Shown here: positions 1 to 6,521 of the stretch, piece by piece | Layout: each line of letters starts with the position of its first letter | Position numbering within the stretch: position 1 is the first letter of the stretch | Assembly (NCBI GenBank): GCA_944388685.1 | Contig: CALXJS010000058.1 | Location: forward strand, 1-8,907 | DNA length: 8,907 bases | DNA from: an uncultured Clostridia bacterium | GTDB taxonomy: Bacteria; Bacillota_A; Clostridia; TANB77; CAG-508 | Direction of reading: 5' to 3' | Notes under the pieces: model-generated | What the model saw: the letters and a program-made list of their open reading frames with translations, nothing else | What the model was told of the DNA's origin: nothing | Databases searched by the model: none | Position numbers and translations under genes: made by a program

Positions 1-35
1 TTACTTAAAAATTCTTGTGTTTCTTTAGTTAGCAT
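1..35 (-). CDS. 5' end of an unidentified gene running off the left edge
   Basis: Only the first eleven codons are inside the window, reading MLTKETQEFLS on the minus strand. The start is supported by a purine-rich Shine-Dalgarno sequence (AGGGAGGG) a few bases upstream of the ATG, at about 40-49 in plus coordinates. The gene follows the broken DUF1016 nuclease gene by about 60 bp on the same strand and could once have shared its transcript. Eleven residues are too few to assign a family. Confidence 0.6.
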   Translation of the reverse strand, partial: MLTKETQEFLS

Positions 36-97
36 ATTGCCCTCCCTTTTCTATTTAATAACGGTAATCTAATATTAAATCTATTCTTATTTTGATT

Positions 98-902
98 TTA
101 TATTTCCTCTTTTTCTACATCTTTCTTAACATAGTTATCTAAATTTAATTCTTTCTTAAATTCTTCTTCTGTTGGTAAATATAACTTATACTTTGAAGCA
201 AAAATTTGATTATTATCTTCTGGTAAAGTATATTTTACAACTTGGTCACTTTTATCTGCACAAAGTACGATTCCAATAGGCGGATTATCTCCTTCATTCA
301 TCATTTCTCTCGTATAATAATTAACATACATTTGCATTTGTCCTAAATCTTGATGTGTTAAATCACCCAATTTTAAATCTATTATTACAAAACATTTTAA
401 TATATAGTTGTAATATTTCACTTTTAACCGAACCTTTATCTTGGCTTACTAATAATCTTTCATAGTAAAATGCTCCTATTTGTCTTTTTAATTGTCTTAC
501 ACTCCAATTTCCTTTTACACTTTCATTAGCATAAAACTCTCTTGCTTTATTATCTTCAATTCTCATTAGTAAATTATAATGTGACCAACTCAATTCGCTA
601 GACAGTGTCTGGCGAATTGGAAACGTACGATAAAATTGTCTCATATTTTTTAAATTTGCAACAGTAAAACCTTTTCCAAATTCTTTAGTTAAGTGTTCTG
701 ATAGGTATTCTAATAGTTTCTTACCATATTCAGCTCTATCATTTTTTCCACATGCTTTATGTATTTCTTGTCCAATTTCCCAATAGGCTTGTACCATTGC
801 TGAATTGACGGCAGTATATACTTTTGATTGTGCTGTTAAAACACTATTTCTAATTATTTTGTATGATTCTTCTGGTTGTATTGTTATTGGGTTATCTTCC
901 AT
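98..902 (-). pseudogene. DUF1016/YhcG-type PD-(D/E)XK nuclease, broken by internal deletion and frameshift
   Basis: The first part (902 to about 425) encodes a typical DUF1016 N-terminal helical domain. It includes YWEIGQEIH near residue 40, YGKKLLEYLSEHLTKEFGKGF near 59-79, NLKNMRQFY, LSWSHYNLLMRI and NWSVRQLKRQI, and ends with FYYERLLVSQDKGSVK near residue 160. The C-terminal nuclease domain resumes in another frame at about 415 (YNYILKCFVIIDLKLGDLTHQD onward) and runs to a TAA at 98. From the family pattern about 70 codons are missing between the halves, including the stretch around FYIDLVFYN that carries the first catalytic acidic residue. The IDLK half of the active site remains. The 5' ORF runs out of frame to a TGA at 363, so neither half can make a full nuclease. 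Intact family members are about 340-380 residues and often sit near restriction-modification genes. The start has a perfect AAGGAGG at good spacing. The family call is firm; the exact breakpoint is inferred. Confidence 0.88.
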
Positions 903-965
903 AGATTTCCTCCTTCTCTAATAATCTACTCAATAATAATTTCTAACCTTTCAAATATCCTTTAT

Positions 966-995
966 ATTATACTTCTGTTTGGCTCATTTTATCAT
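966..995 (-). promoter_or_regulatory. Promoter candidate for the DUF1016 pseudogene
   Basis: Read on the minus strand, a perfect TATAAT -10 (966-971) is preceded after 18 bp by ATGATA (990-995), which matches the -35 consensus at four of six positions. It would give a leader of about 60 nt before the ATG at 902. The call rests on the motif match only; in DNA this AT-rich TATAAT is common, but the position fits. Confidence 0.45.
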
Positions 996-1141
996 AAAAA
1001 TACGAAAAAAGAAAGCCTTCTGACAAAGATTTACCTTTAAAATTTATATATTTTTATTATCAATTTATATTACGCCTCATACCATATCAGCTTCTATTGT
1101 TACTTTAATTTTATGATTTTGTATTTTTCTATGTGTTTACA

Positions 1142-1158
1142 AGATACACTCTGTATCT
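1142..1158 (-). terminator. Weak stem-loop directly after the hypothetical gene
   Basis: AGATACA and TGTATCT form a perfect 7-bp stem with a 3-nt loop, immediately after the TAG stop at 1159-1161 on the minus strand. No U-tract follows, so a classical intrinsic terminator is not supported. It may only protect the 3' end of the mRNA or be chance. Confidence 0.2.
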
Positions 1159-1710
1159 CTATCTAGGCTCATCACCCAGTTGCTTCATTTTAGCTTTAAC
1201 AAATTCAAACATTTTTGATTTTGTTACAACCTTGTCTATAATTGTTCTTTCTTGTTTGGCAATTTGCATAATATAATCTAATTCATTTGCATTTAACATA
1301 TCCGCAAATTCTTTTTGCTCTTCTGCTGAATATAAAAAAGCAGTTTTGGTAAATAGCATAACTCCATCGTTTCTTGTCTCTTCCTCCCCATTTAACATCA
1401 ATGCTTTTATATACTTAAATTTGATTAATATATCTTTTACTCCAATAACACATTTTGCATTTTGGGAATTATTACGATTACAATGTCTCATAACTTCTCT
1501 TAGTTCATCTATTTTATCCATTATTCTCATAGCTTCTCCAGCTGTGTCTGGAGTGAGTGATAAATCTTTTCCTGTTTGCACTTTATAAATATCATTTGCA
1601 ATCTGATATAAGTCATGTTCTATAGAATCAAAATAGCTTAATGCATCTTCAGTGACATAAGTTTGATTTGATTTATCAATAGAAAATTCTAAAATAGTTA
1701 AATCATTCAT
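1159..1710 (-). CDS. Hypothetical helical protein coupled to the transglutaminase-like gene
   Basis: The product is 183 residues and I do not recognise its family. It has no signal peptide and no membrane segment, so it is probably cytoplasmic. The composition is charged and mainly helical: predicted helices cover about 22-45 and 55-80, and residues 125-180 are rich in Lys and Glu. Two Cys residues (in RHCNRNNSQNAKC, about 76-88) are the only other notable feature and are not a recognised metal motif. The ATG overlaps the TGA of the upstream transglutaminase-like gene as ATGA, a layout typical of translational coupling. This suggests the two proteins are made together and may interact; that is inference. 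It is the last gene of the minus-strand run. Base composition matches its neighbours. Confidence 0.75.
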   Translation of the reverse strand: MNDLTILEFSIDKSNQTYVTEDALSYFDSIEHDLYQIANDIYKVQTGKDLSLTPDTAGEAMRIMDKIDELREVMRHCNRNNSQNAKCVIGVKDILIKFKYIKALMLNGEEETRNDGVMLFTKTAFLYSAEEQKEFADMLNANELDYIMQIAKQERTIIDKVVTKSKMFEFVKAKMKQLGDEPR

Positions 1711-2858
1711 ATCTCAATACCTCTATTTTTGTGAAATAACTTTATATTTTCTCTACACCTCTCTATTATTTTCTGTCCATCATAATTCTCATTCAATTGA
1801 TCAATCGTTTTAAATTCTTCATTAGGTTGTCGAATTGCTATCCATTTTTTTGATATAGTGTCCTTATTTTCTTCTTTTGAAAATAATGTTGGTGGATTAA
1901 TTACAGCCTCTTTATCATCTATTTTTACTAGAAACATACAATTATATTTAGGTTTACCAAAAATTGGTGCAAATTCAATATCATTGGCATAAAAAAATAA
2001 TTCTAAAGCTTTACTTACTTCGATTTCTTTGCCATCTAACAATATACTTCTAAAATTGACCTTTTCTGTTGTCGGAACTAAAATACTTTCTAAATAAGTG
2101 ATGATAGTTGCTTGTTTTTCTAAATCTGTTAAATCTTCCATATGTAATTGTTCTGAAATTTCTTTTATATTATATCTTTCTATTAAATATTTATAAACAG
2201 TCTTTCTTGATTCATTAATTTTTTCTTCTGATGCATAAAAATCATATAATTCGTTTGGTTTTCCATTATAAAAATTTTCATCAGATAATTTATAATGTAT
2301 TGATGATAATTTTCCATTATAAACTGTTGGATCTAAAAAATAAAATTTATCTTTATCAAACTTTACAACAGTTACTTGATGTTCTGAAGAAACGTCTTGA
2401 CTTTCCTCCAATCCTCTTATTCTTAATATATTTGCTTCTTCATTACTTGCTATTAATAAAAGTTCTAAGAATCTACTTTGTGAATTACAAACCCCTTTTC
2501 CTAATAATGCAATATTTATTGCATCTTGACTAAGAGCAGCTGCTTTTTCTCCAACACTTTCATACATTCCATTAAGTCTAATATATTCTAAAAAATTAAG
2601 AACTTTTTCTTCTAAAGAAAAGTGTTCATCTCCTAAAGTATATACAACATCTTGCAATTCTTTTTTTAATTTAGCATACATATAATCAGTATTAGCATTT
2701 TCAAAAAAACTTCTACTATAAGGGGTAGCTTTTATATAATTTAATAAGAATTTATATTTATCTGTATTGTTTATTCGATATACTAAATCTCTATGACTTT
2801 TAACATCATTTTGCAATAATTGTTCTAGTGCATCTTTATTAAGTTCATTTAACTGCAT
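1707..2858 (-). CDS. Transglutaminase-fold (papain-like) protein with Cys-His-Asp triad
   Basis: The product is 383 residues with no visible signal peptide, so it is probably cytoplasmic. The central part carries the transglutaminase-core pattern: KGVCNSQSRFLELLL places the nucleophile Cys at 124, SEHQVTVVKF places the His at 160, and FYFLDPTVYNG places the Asp at 176. Spacing and hydrophobic context fit the superfamily, whose members include peptidases, amidases and crosslinkers; the substrate cannot be told. Residues 1-110 are helical. Residues 270-326 look like a degenerate repeat of the core, with E278, N306 and N321 at the triad positions. The start has AAAGGA about 8 nt upstream. The gene begins 29 bp after the methyltransferase stop and overlaps the next gene by 4 bp, so it belongs to the same run. 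I have no family name beyond the fold. The triad makes catalytic activity plausible but not certain. Confidence 0.72.
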   Translation of the reverse strand: MQLNELNKDALEQLLQNDVKSHRDLVYRINNTDKYKFLLNYIKATPYSRSFFENANTDYMYAKLKKELQDVVYTLGDEHFSLEEKVLNFLEYIRLNGMYESVGEKAAALSQDAINIALLGKGVCNSQSRFLELLLIASNEEANILRIRGLEESQDVSSEHQVTVVKFDKDKFYFLDPTVYNGKLSSIHYKLSDENFYNGKPNELYDFYASEEKINESRKTVYKYLIERYNIKEISEQLHMEDLTDLEKQATIITYLESILVPTTEKVNFRSILLDGKEIEVSKALELFFYANDIEFAPIFGKPKYNCMFLVKIDDKEAVINPPTLFSKEENKDTISKKWIAIRQPNEEFKTIDQLNENYDGQKIIERCRENIKLFHKNRGIEI

Positions 2859-2887
2859 GGTTATTGTCCTTTCTCTTTACTACTCTA

Positions 2888-4267
2888 TTACTTATTTTTA
2901 TCTTCTTTTCTATTCATCAATGCCACACACTCCACATGACTTGTAAATGGAAACATGTCCACTGGTTTTATACTATTAATCTCATAGCTTTCCTCCAACT
3001 CTTTTAAGTCTCTCACTAGAGTTGCTGGGTTACAACTAATATAGACAAGCTTTTTCGGTTTTATCTTCAATATATTTTGAATACTTGTCTTATCAAGACC
3101 TCTTCTTGGAGGATCTACCATAATGATATCTGGAATAATCTTCTTGTTATTGATTAAATCATCTAAAACTTCTTCCACATCTCCTGCAATAAATTCCGTA
3201 TTATGAATATCATTTATTTTGGCATTTTCTATAGCATCTTCTACCGCTTGTTTTACAATTTCAATACCATATACTTTTTTCGCATATTTTGCTATAAATA
3301 AAGAAATGGTTCCAATGCCACAATATAAGTCAAAGACAGTATCTTCTTTTGTGATATTAGCTGATTTGACACCTATCATATATAGCCTTTCAGCTTGAAT
3401 TGAATTTACTTGGTAAAAAGATAATGGTGAAATTTTAAATGTTAATTCTCCTAATTGGTCTGTTATATATCCCTCTCCACATATCGTTATATTTTTCTCT
3501 CCTAATATCACATTTGTATTTTTCTCATTTATATTTTTGACAATTGTTTTAATCTTGGGAAACTTACCAACTAGTGCTTCTACAAATTTTTTCTCACTTG
3601 GAATTTCATTTCCATTGATAACAATAATTACCATAATTTCATTTGTTTTTTTGCCAATTTTGGTTACGATATGTCTTACTAGTCCCTTTCTCGTATTTTC
3701 ATTATAGATGGATATATGATTATCTGCAATATATTTGATGATATATTTTGCAATTTCTTCTGTTTGCTCGTCTTGAATTAAGCATTTTCCTATTGGGATA
3801 ATTTCATGTGTTCGATTGGCAAAAACGCCAATCACTGGTTTTCCTTCTTTATCTATGCCTACTGGATATTGTGCTTTATTTCTATAATGATATGGATTTT
3901 CCATTCCTAGGGTTTCTTCTACTTTGATTTTTGTCTGTAATGTTTTGTTTACTAAACTTTGAACTGCATTTCTTTTCATATTTAATGTTTTAGCATATTG
4001 AATATGTCTTAAGCTACATCCACCACATCTTTTATATGTTTTGCAATCACTTTCTATTCGATGTTCTGATTTTTGTATAATTTCGATTACTTTTCCAAAG
4101 GCATGAGAAGATAACACCTTTACAATTAATATTTTGACCTTTTCTCCCTTGATACTATTAGGAATAAATATGGTAAAATTATTAATCTTGGCAATACCTT
4201 CTCCCTCAAATCCATTATCGATGATATCTACAATATATTCTTCATTCTTTTTTACTGGTATTTCCAT
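2888..4267 (-). CDS. rlmD: 23S rRNA (uracil-5-)-methyltransferase, RlmD/RlmCD (RumA) type
   Basis: The 459-residue product uses S-adenosylmethionine to methylate C5 of a uridine in 23S rRNA; in Firmicutes one enzyme of this type (RlmCD) may modify two sites. An N-terminal TRAM domain (about 1-62) should bind RNA. Cys75, Cys81, Cys84 and Cys162 match the [4Fe-4S] ligands of RumA (CxnCGGC plus a later Cys). The methyltransferase core shows FDLYCGIGT (312-320) for SAM binding, DPPRRG (385-390), the catalytic Cys412 in ISCNPATLVRDL, and the general base Glu446 in HVECV. All key residues are present and the length is normal, so it should be active. The start is preceded by a GAGAGGT-type Shine-Dalgarno site. 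It follows the acyltransferase stop by 17 bp. The family call is firm; the exact target uridine is not determinable from sequence alone. Confidence 0.95.
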   Translation of the reverse strand: MEIPVKKNEEYIVDIIDNGFEGEGIAKINNFTIFIPNSIKGEKVKILIVKVLSSHAFGKVIEIIQKSEHRIESDCKTYKRCGGCSLRHIQYAKTLNMKRNAVQSLVNKTLQTKIKVEETLGMENPYHYRNKAQYPVGIDKEGKPVIGVFANRTHEIIPIGKCLIQDEQTEEIAKYIIKYIADNHISIYNENTRKGLVRHIVTKIGKKTNEIMVIIVINGNEIPSEKKFVEALVGKFPKIKTIVKNINEKNTNVILGEKNITICGEGYITDQLGELTFKISPLSFYQVNSIQAERLYMIGVKSANITKEDTVFDLYCGIGTISLFIAKYAKKVYGIEIVKQAVEDAIENAKINDIHNTEFIAGDVEEVLDDLINNKKIIPDIIMVDPPRRGLDKTSIQNILKIKPKKLVYISCNPATLVRDLKELEESYEINSIKPVDMFPFTSHVECVALMNRKEDKNK

Positions 4268-4284
4268 TTTTACCTCTCATAAAT

Positions 4285-5112
4285 TTAATCTATTTCTTTT
4301 TTCATCCCTAAAGCTACTTTTTCTTTCAATTCTTCTATCTGCTGTCTAATCGATTTATCACTATCTGGTTCAATTGGTTCTAATATTTTTAAGGTTACAT
4401 CTGGTTTTCTTTTAAATAGTTTTCGCATTCCAATTGGCTCTCTAAATGTAAACACACAAGGAATAATTGGAACTTGATTTCTAACTGCCATGTCAAATGC
4501 ACCGTTTTTGAAGTTTCGTATTTTTTTGCAATATGTCCATAAAGCAGCTTCTGGATAAACATGTATAATTTTATTTTCTTTTAATACTCTATTTATCGCT
4601 TTTAGAAAATGCTTTTTGTTTTCTATACTTTTGGGTATTGGAATGGCTTTTAATAATTTTATTAATTTGCGAACAAATGGAATTTTAAAACTTTCTTCTT
4701 GTGTTGTATAGTATATGTCTTTATCTTTAAATGCTAAACCTATCATAGCACAATCTAAGAATAGGACATGGTTTGATACACTAATTGCACCACCTGCTAT
4801 ATTTTCTATATTTTCTTGTCCTTCTATTTTTAAGTCATAAATCATTTTGATTAAAAGTTTTAATATTAGATAAGCTATACCATAATAAAGAAGGTCTGAA
4901 CATATAGAAAAGAACGTATTTTCTTTTGGTATATATTCATAGTTTTCGTCAATATGAAATTCACATGGAGTCCATAAGTCAATAATATTAGCATTTTCGT
5001 CCTCATTCCATACATTATCTATGTTCGTTTCTTGTTTCCATAGATTGATAATATCTATGTTTTCATTTTGTTCCAACGTTTTTGCTTCTTCTATAACATC
5101 CTTCATTTCCAT
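4285..5112 (-). CDS. PlsC-type lysophospholipid/1-acylglycerol-3-phosphate acyltransferase
   Basis: The product is 275 residues. Acyltransferases of this family transfer an acyl group to lysophosphatidic acid or a related lysolipid at the membrane. The catalytic HX4D motif is NHVLFLD, with His115 and Asp120. The substrate-binding block is YPEAALW (186-192) followed by FKNGAFDMA, a variant of the usual PEGTR motif. PIIPCVFTFREP (215-226) matches the fourth block. A hydrophobic segment at about 67-92 should anchor it in the membrane. Residues 1-65 are extra compared with compact PlsC proteins and carry three Trp-ended repeats (NIDIINLW, NIDNVW, NANIIDLW). The start is ambiguous: ATG at 5112 has AGGA at 5 nt, while ATG at 5106 has GAGG at 6 nt and overlaps the TGA of an older upstream frame. 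The choice changes the protein by two residues. It heads the compact minus-strand run. Confidence 0.88.
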   Translation of the reverse strand: MEMKDVIEEAKTLEQNENIDIINLWKQETNIDNVWNEDENANIIDLWTPCEFHIDENYEYIPKENTFFSICSDLLYYGIAYLILKLLIKMIYDLKIEGQENIENIAGGAISVSNHVLFLDCAMIGLAFKDKDIYYTTQEESFKIPFVRKLIKLLKAIPIPKSIENKKHFLKAINRVLKENKIIHVYPEAALWTYCKKIRNFKNGAFDMAVRNQVPIIPCVFTFREPIGMRKLFKRKPDVTLKILEPIEPDSDKSIRQQIEELKEKVALGMKKEID

Positions 5113-5293
5113 CCTCTTCCTTTTATCATAAGATACTTACACAAAAAATGGCATAACCATTTTCTCATGAAAAGAGATTGAACCTTAGATTTTTTCAAGA
5201 AACTCTCTATTTTTTCTGCATTTCTTTTATCACAATATCTGCTATTTTATCACAAGTATCTTTTCTAATATATTTCTCCTGATTTTCTACCAT
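5103..5293 (-). pseudogene. Frameshifted 3' remnant of a coding region between the glycosyltransferase and acyltransferase genes
   Basis: After the glycosyltransferase stop, a 28-codon frame (5293-5207) starts MVENQEKYIRKDTCDK and ends in IKEMQKK plus a TAG just after a run of six A. In the neighbouring frame the sequence reads IESFLKKSKVQSLF, then MRKWLCHFLCKYLMIKGRGWK, and stops at a TGA (5105-5103) that overlaps the acyltransferase ATG at 5106 as ATGA. One extra A in the A-run would join the two pieces into one reading frame. One extra A in the AAA before ATG 5293 would also join them to the glycosyltransferase. I do not recognise the family. The ATGA overlap and protein-like composition suggest the 3' end of a former gene; that is inference. 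Confidence 0.45.
5225..5255. repeat. Two 11-bp direct repeats 20 bp apart
   Basis: TTTTATCACAA occurs exactly at 5225-5235 and again at 5245-5255. A period of about two helical turns would place both copies on the same DNA face, which would suit an operator upstream of the acyltransferase gene. It also lies inside the decayed coding frame and may be chance in such AT-rich DNA. Confidence 0.35.
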
Positions 5294-5727
5294 TTGATTC
5301 GGATCTCGTTTAGCTTATGTAATGCTTTTTTTACATGTGTAGCAGCAACATAATATTTGCCATCAAATTTTGTTTCATATAATTCTTTTAATGGATTTAT
5401 TACAATGGTGTCTGCATCTAAATATAATATTCTTTCTAAATCTTGTGGCAAGTATTTACTAGCAAATATTCTAAAATAAATTTCGGCTGGATATCGTTTT
5501 TCATATACAGGAAACTGATTGATTTCCTTTTCTTCTATCTTGATAAAATGTATATGAAATTGTTTTAAATCCAGATTATTATAGATGGCTTTTAAATCAG
5601 ATTCTTCTAAATCCCTATGTAATACATATATGTCAAAATGCTCTTTCGCATTAGAATACTGAATAGAATTTAATAATATATTTACTTGTTTTACATATTT
5701 CTTATTAATGGTTATTAAAATATTCAT
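5287..5727 (-). pseudogene. Glycosyltransferase family 8, C-terminally truncated
   Basis: The 146-residue product covers the N-terminal nucleotide-sugar-binding half of a GT8 enzyme (LgtC/GspA-like, sugar transfer to lipopolysaccharide-, teichoic acid- or protein-type acceptors). It starts MNILITINKKYVKQVN, has the conserved YPAEIYFRIFASKYLP (79-94), and carries the metal-binding DAD motif at 104-106 within ILYLDADTIVINPL. It ends right after ALHKLNEIRIKW, just before the place where the family has its PYINTGVLLM block. The acceptor half and the HxxGxxKPW region are missing; intact enzymes are about 270-330 residues. It is therefore most likely inactive. The ATG is the only start in frame, yet the good GGGAGAGG lies 17 nt upstream of it, which is too far for efficient initiation. 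The gene has its own promoter and is followed by frame-shifted remnants. Family call firm; inactivity inferred. Confidence 0.82.
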
Positions 5728-5760
5728 AAATATTTATTATTTTACCTCTCCCTTTATTTC

Positions 5761-5782
5761 GGAATATTTTTTTCTATATTCC
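5761..5782 (-). promoter_or_regulatory. Stem-loop at the 5' end of the glycosyltransferase transcript
   Basis: GGAATAT (5761-5767) and ATATTCC (5776-5782) form a perfect 7-bp stem with an 8-nt loop. The predicted start point of the minus-strand promoter is at about 5781, so the mRNA would begin with this hairpin. Hairpins at the very 5' end often protect transcripts from degradation; the function here is inferred. Confidence 0.4.
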
Positions 5783-5787
5783 CTAAA

Positions 5788-5816
5788 ATTATATCACAAT
5801 TAAACAAATTTGTATA
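5788..5816 (-). promoter_or_regulatory. Promoter for the minus-strand glycosyltransferase/acyltransferase run
   Basis: On the minus strand TATACA (-35, 5811-5816, four of six matches) is followed after 17 bp by a perfect TATAAT (5788-5793). The -10 is extended by TGA directly upstream (TGnTATAAT). It is the best promoter seen upstream of the minus-strand genes at 5727-1159 and may drive all of them, since no clear terminator lies between. Confidence 0.6.
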
Positions 5817-5881
5817 TAATCTCTCTTTTATAAACTTTTTTTGTAAAATTTTCCATAATTACTGTTTTTTGTGCGAATATC

Positions 5882-5910
5882 TTGTATATTTTGCATTTTT
5901 ATAATATAAT
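5882..5910 (+). promoter_or_regulatory. Promoter for purE-purC
   Basis: TTGTAT (5882-5887) and a perfect TATAAT (5905-5910) are separated by exactly 17 bp. The start point would be near 5917, giving a leader of about 60 nt ending in AAGGAGG (5965-5971), 5 nt from the purE ATG. The leader is too short and too AT-rich to hold a purine riboswitch, so control, if any, must act on initiation. Confidence 0.6.
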
Positions 5911-5976
5911 TCTAATGGAAATTATATGGGATTATATATATTATAATACCTGTTATTTGAATTTAAGGAGGAAAAA

Positions 5977-6504
5977 ATGAAAAATTTTGATGTTGCCATT
6001 ATTATGGGAAGTGATTCTGATTTATCTATTATGAAAGATGCCGCTAAATTTTTAGAGGATATGGGTATTTCTTATGAAATGAAAATTCTTTCTGTTCACA
6101 GAACACCTGAAAAAGCTATGGAATATGCAAATAGCTTAAAAGAAAATGGTGTAAAAGTTGTAATTGCTGGTGCTGGAGGTGCTGCACACTTACCTGGTGT
6201 ATTTGCAGCAATGTTACCTACTGTTCCAGTAATTGGTATTCCAATTCATACAAAAACATTAGGAGGTGTCGACTCTTTATATTCAATTGTTCAAATGCCT
6301 TCAGGAATTCCAGTTGCAACAGTTGCTATCAACGGTGCTAAAAATGCTGGTATTCTAGCAACTTCTATCTTAGCTGTTGGAGATGAAAATGTAAAAGAAA
6401 AACTAGCAGCTTATAAAAATTCTTTAAAAGATGCTGTTTCTAAAAAAGATGAAAAACTTCAAGAAATGGGATATACAAGTTACTTAGAAAACATGAATAA
6501 ATAA
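5977..6504 (+). CDS. purE: N5-carboxyaminoimidazole ribonucleotide mutase PurE
   Basis: PurE rearranges N5-CAIR to CAIR in cytoplasmic de novo purine synthesis. The 175-residue protein has the class I signatures: GSDSD (11-15), SVHRTP (39-44) with the catalytic His41, the phosphate- and substrate-binding loop GAGGAAHLPG (65-74), and GGVDSLYSIVQMPSGIPVATV (96-116). The length is slightly above the usual 160-170, with the extra residues in a Lys-rich C-terminal tail. The start is fixed by a perfect AAGGAGG 5 nt upstream and by family alignment. It is the first gene of a two-gene unit with purC, 17 bp away. No PurK partner is visible in the window; class I PurE normally depends on PurK to supply N5-CAIR, so purK should be elsewhere. 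Confidence 0.97.
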   Translation: MKNFDVAIIMGSDSDLSIMKDAAKFLEDMGISYEMKILSVHRTPEKAMEYANSLKENGVKVVIAGAGGAAHLPGVFAAMLPTVPVIGIPIHTKTLGGVDSLYSIVQMPSGIPVATVAINGAKNAGILATSILAVGDENVKEKLAAYKNSLKDAVSKKDEKLQEMGYTSYLENMNK

Positions 6505-6521
6505 GAAAGGAATGTGAAAAA

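Larger units (their letters stand above)
903..1158. other. AT-rich spacer without a supported gene
   Basis: This 256-bp gap lies between the 183-residue hypothetical gene and the broken DUF1016 gene, both on the minus strand. It holds the DUF1016 Shine-Dalgarno sequence, a promoter candidate at 966-995 and a short hairpin next to the upstream stop codon. No ORF of useful length, tRNA or repeat is visible in the rest. Confidence 0.6.

Noticed and set aside
363..421. Programmed frameshift joining the two DUF1016 halves
   Set aside because: About 70 conserved codons are absent at the junction, so a frameshift alone could not restore the nuclease.
1068..1130. Possible coding trace reading HKIKVTIEADMV on the minus strand
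   Set aside because: The frame is under 20 codons with stops on both sides and no start; too short to tell from chance.
1346..1588. Plus-strand ORF of 80 codons
   Set aside because: It lies wholly antisense within the 183-residue gene, which has an ATGA-coupled start; its product is low-complexity and has no recognisable domain.
2231..2533. Plus-strand ORF of 100 codons rich in Leu, Tyr and Ile
   Set aside because: It is antisense to the transglutaminase-like gene, directly across the catalytic core, and has no ribosome site; the hydrophobic look comes from complementing AT-rich codons.
4134..4349. Plus-strand ORF of 71 codons resembling a small membrane protein
   Set aside because: It is antisense to the methyltransferase start and the acyltransferase end, both well supported.
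5871..5880. PurR-type box (CGAA) upstream of the purE promoter
   Set aside because: Only one CGAAT half-site is visible, with no second copy at the expected spacing; this is expected by chance.
5942..5947. Second TATAAT close to purE
   Set aside because: No acceptable -35 lies 16-18 bp upstream, and the start point would fall almost at the Shine-Dalgarno sequence.
5911..5976. Purine riboswitch in the purE leader
   Set aside because: The leader is only about 60 nt of AT-rich sequence with no conserved loop pairs or core nucleotides of the purine aptamer.
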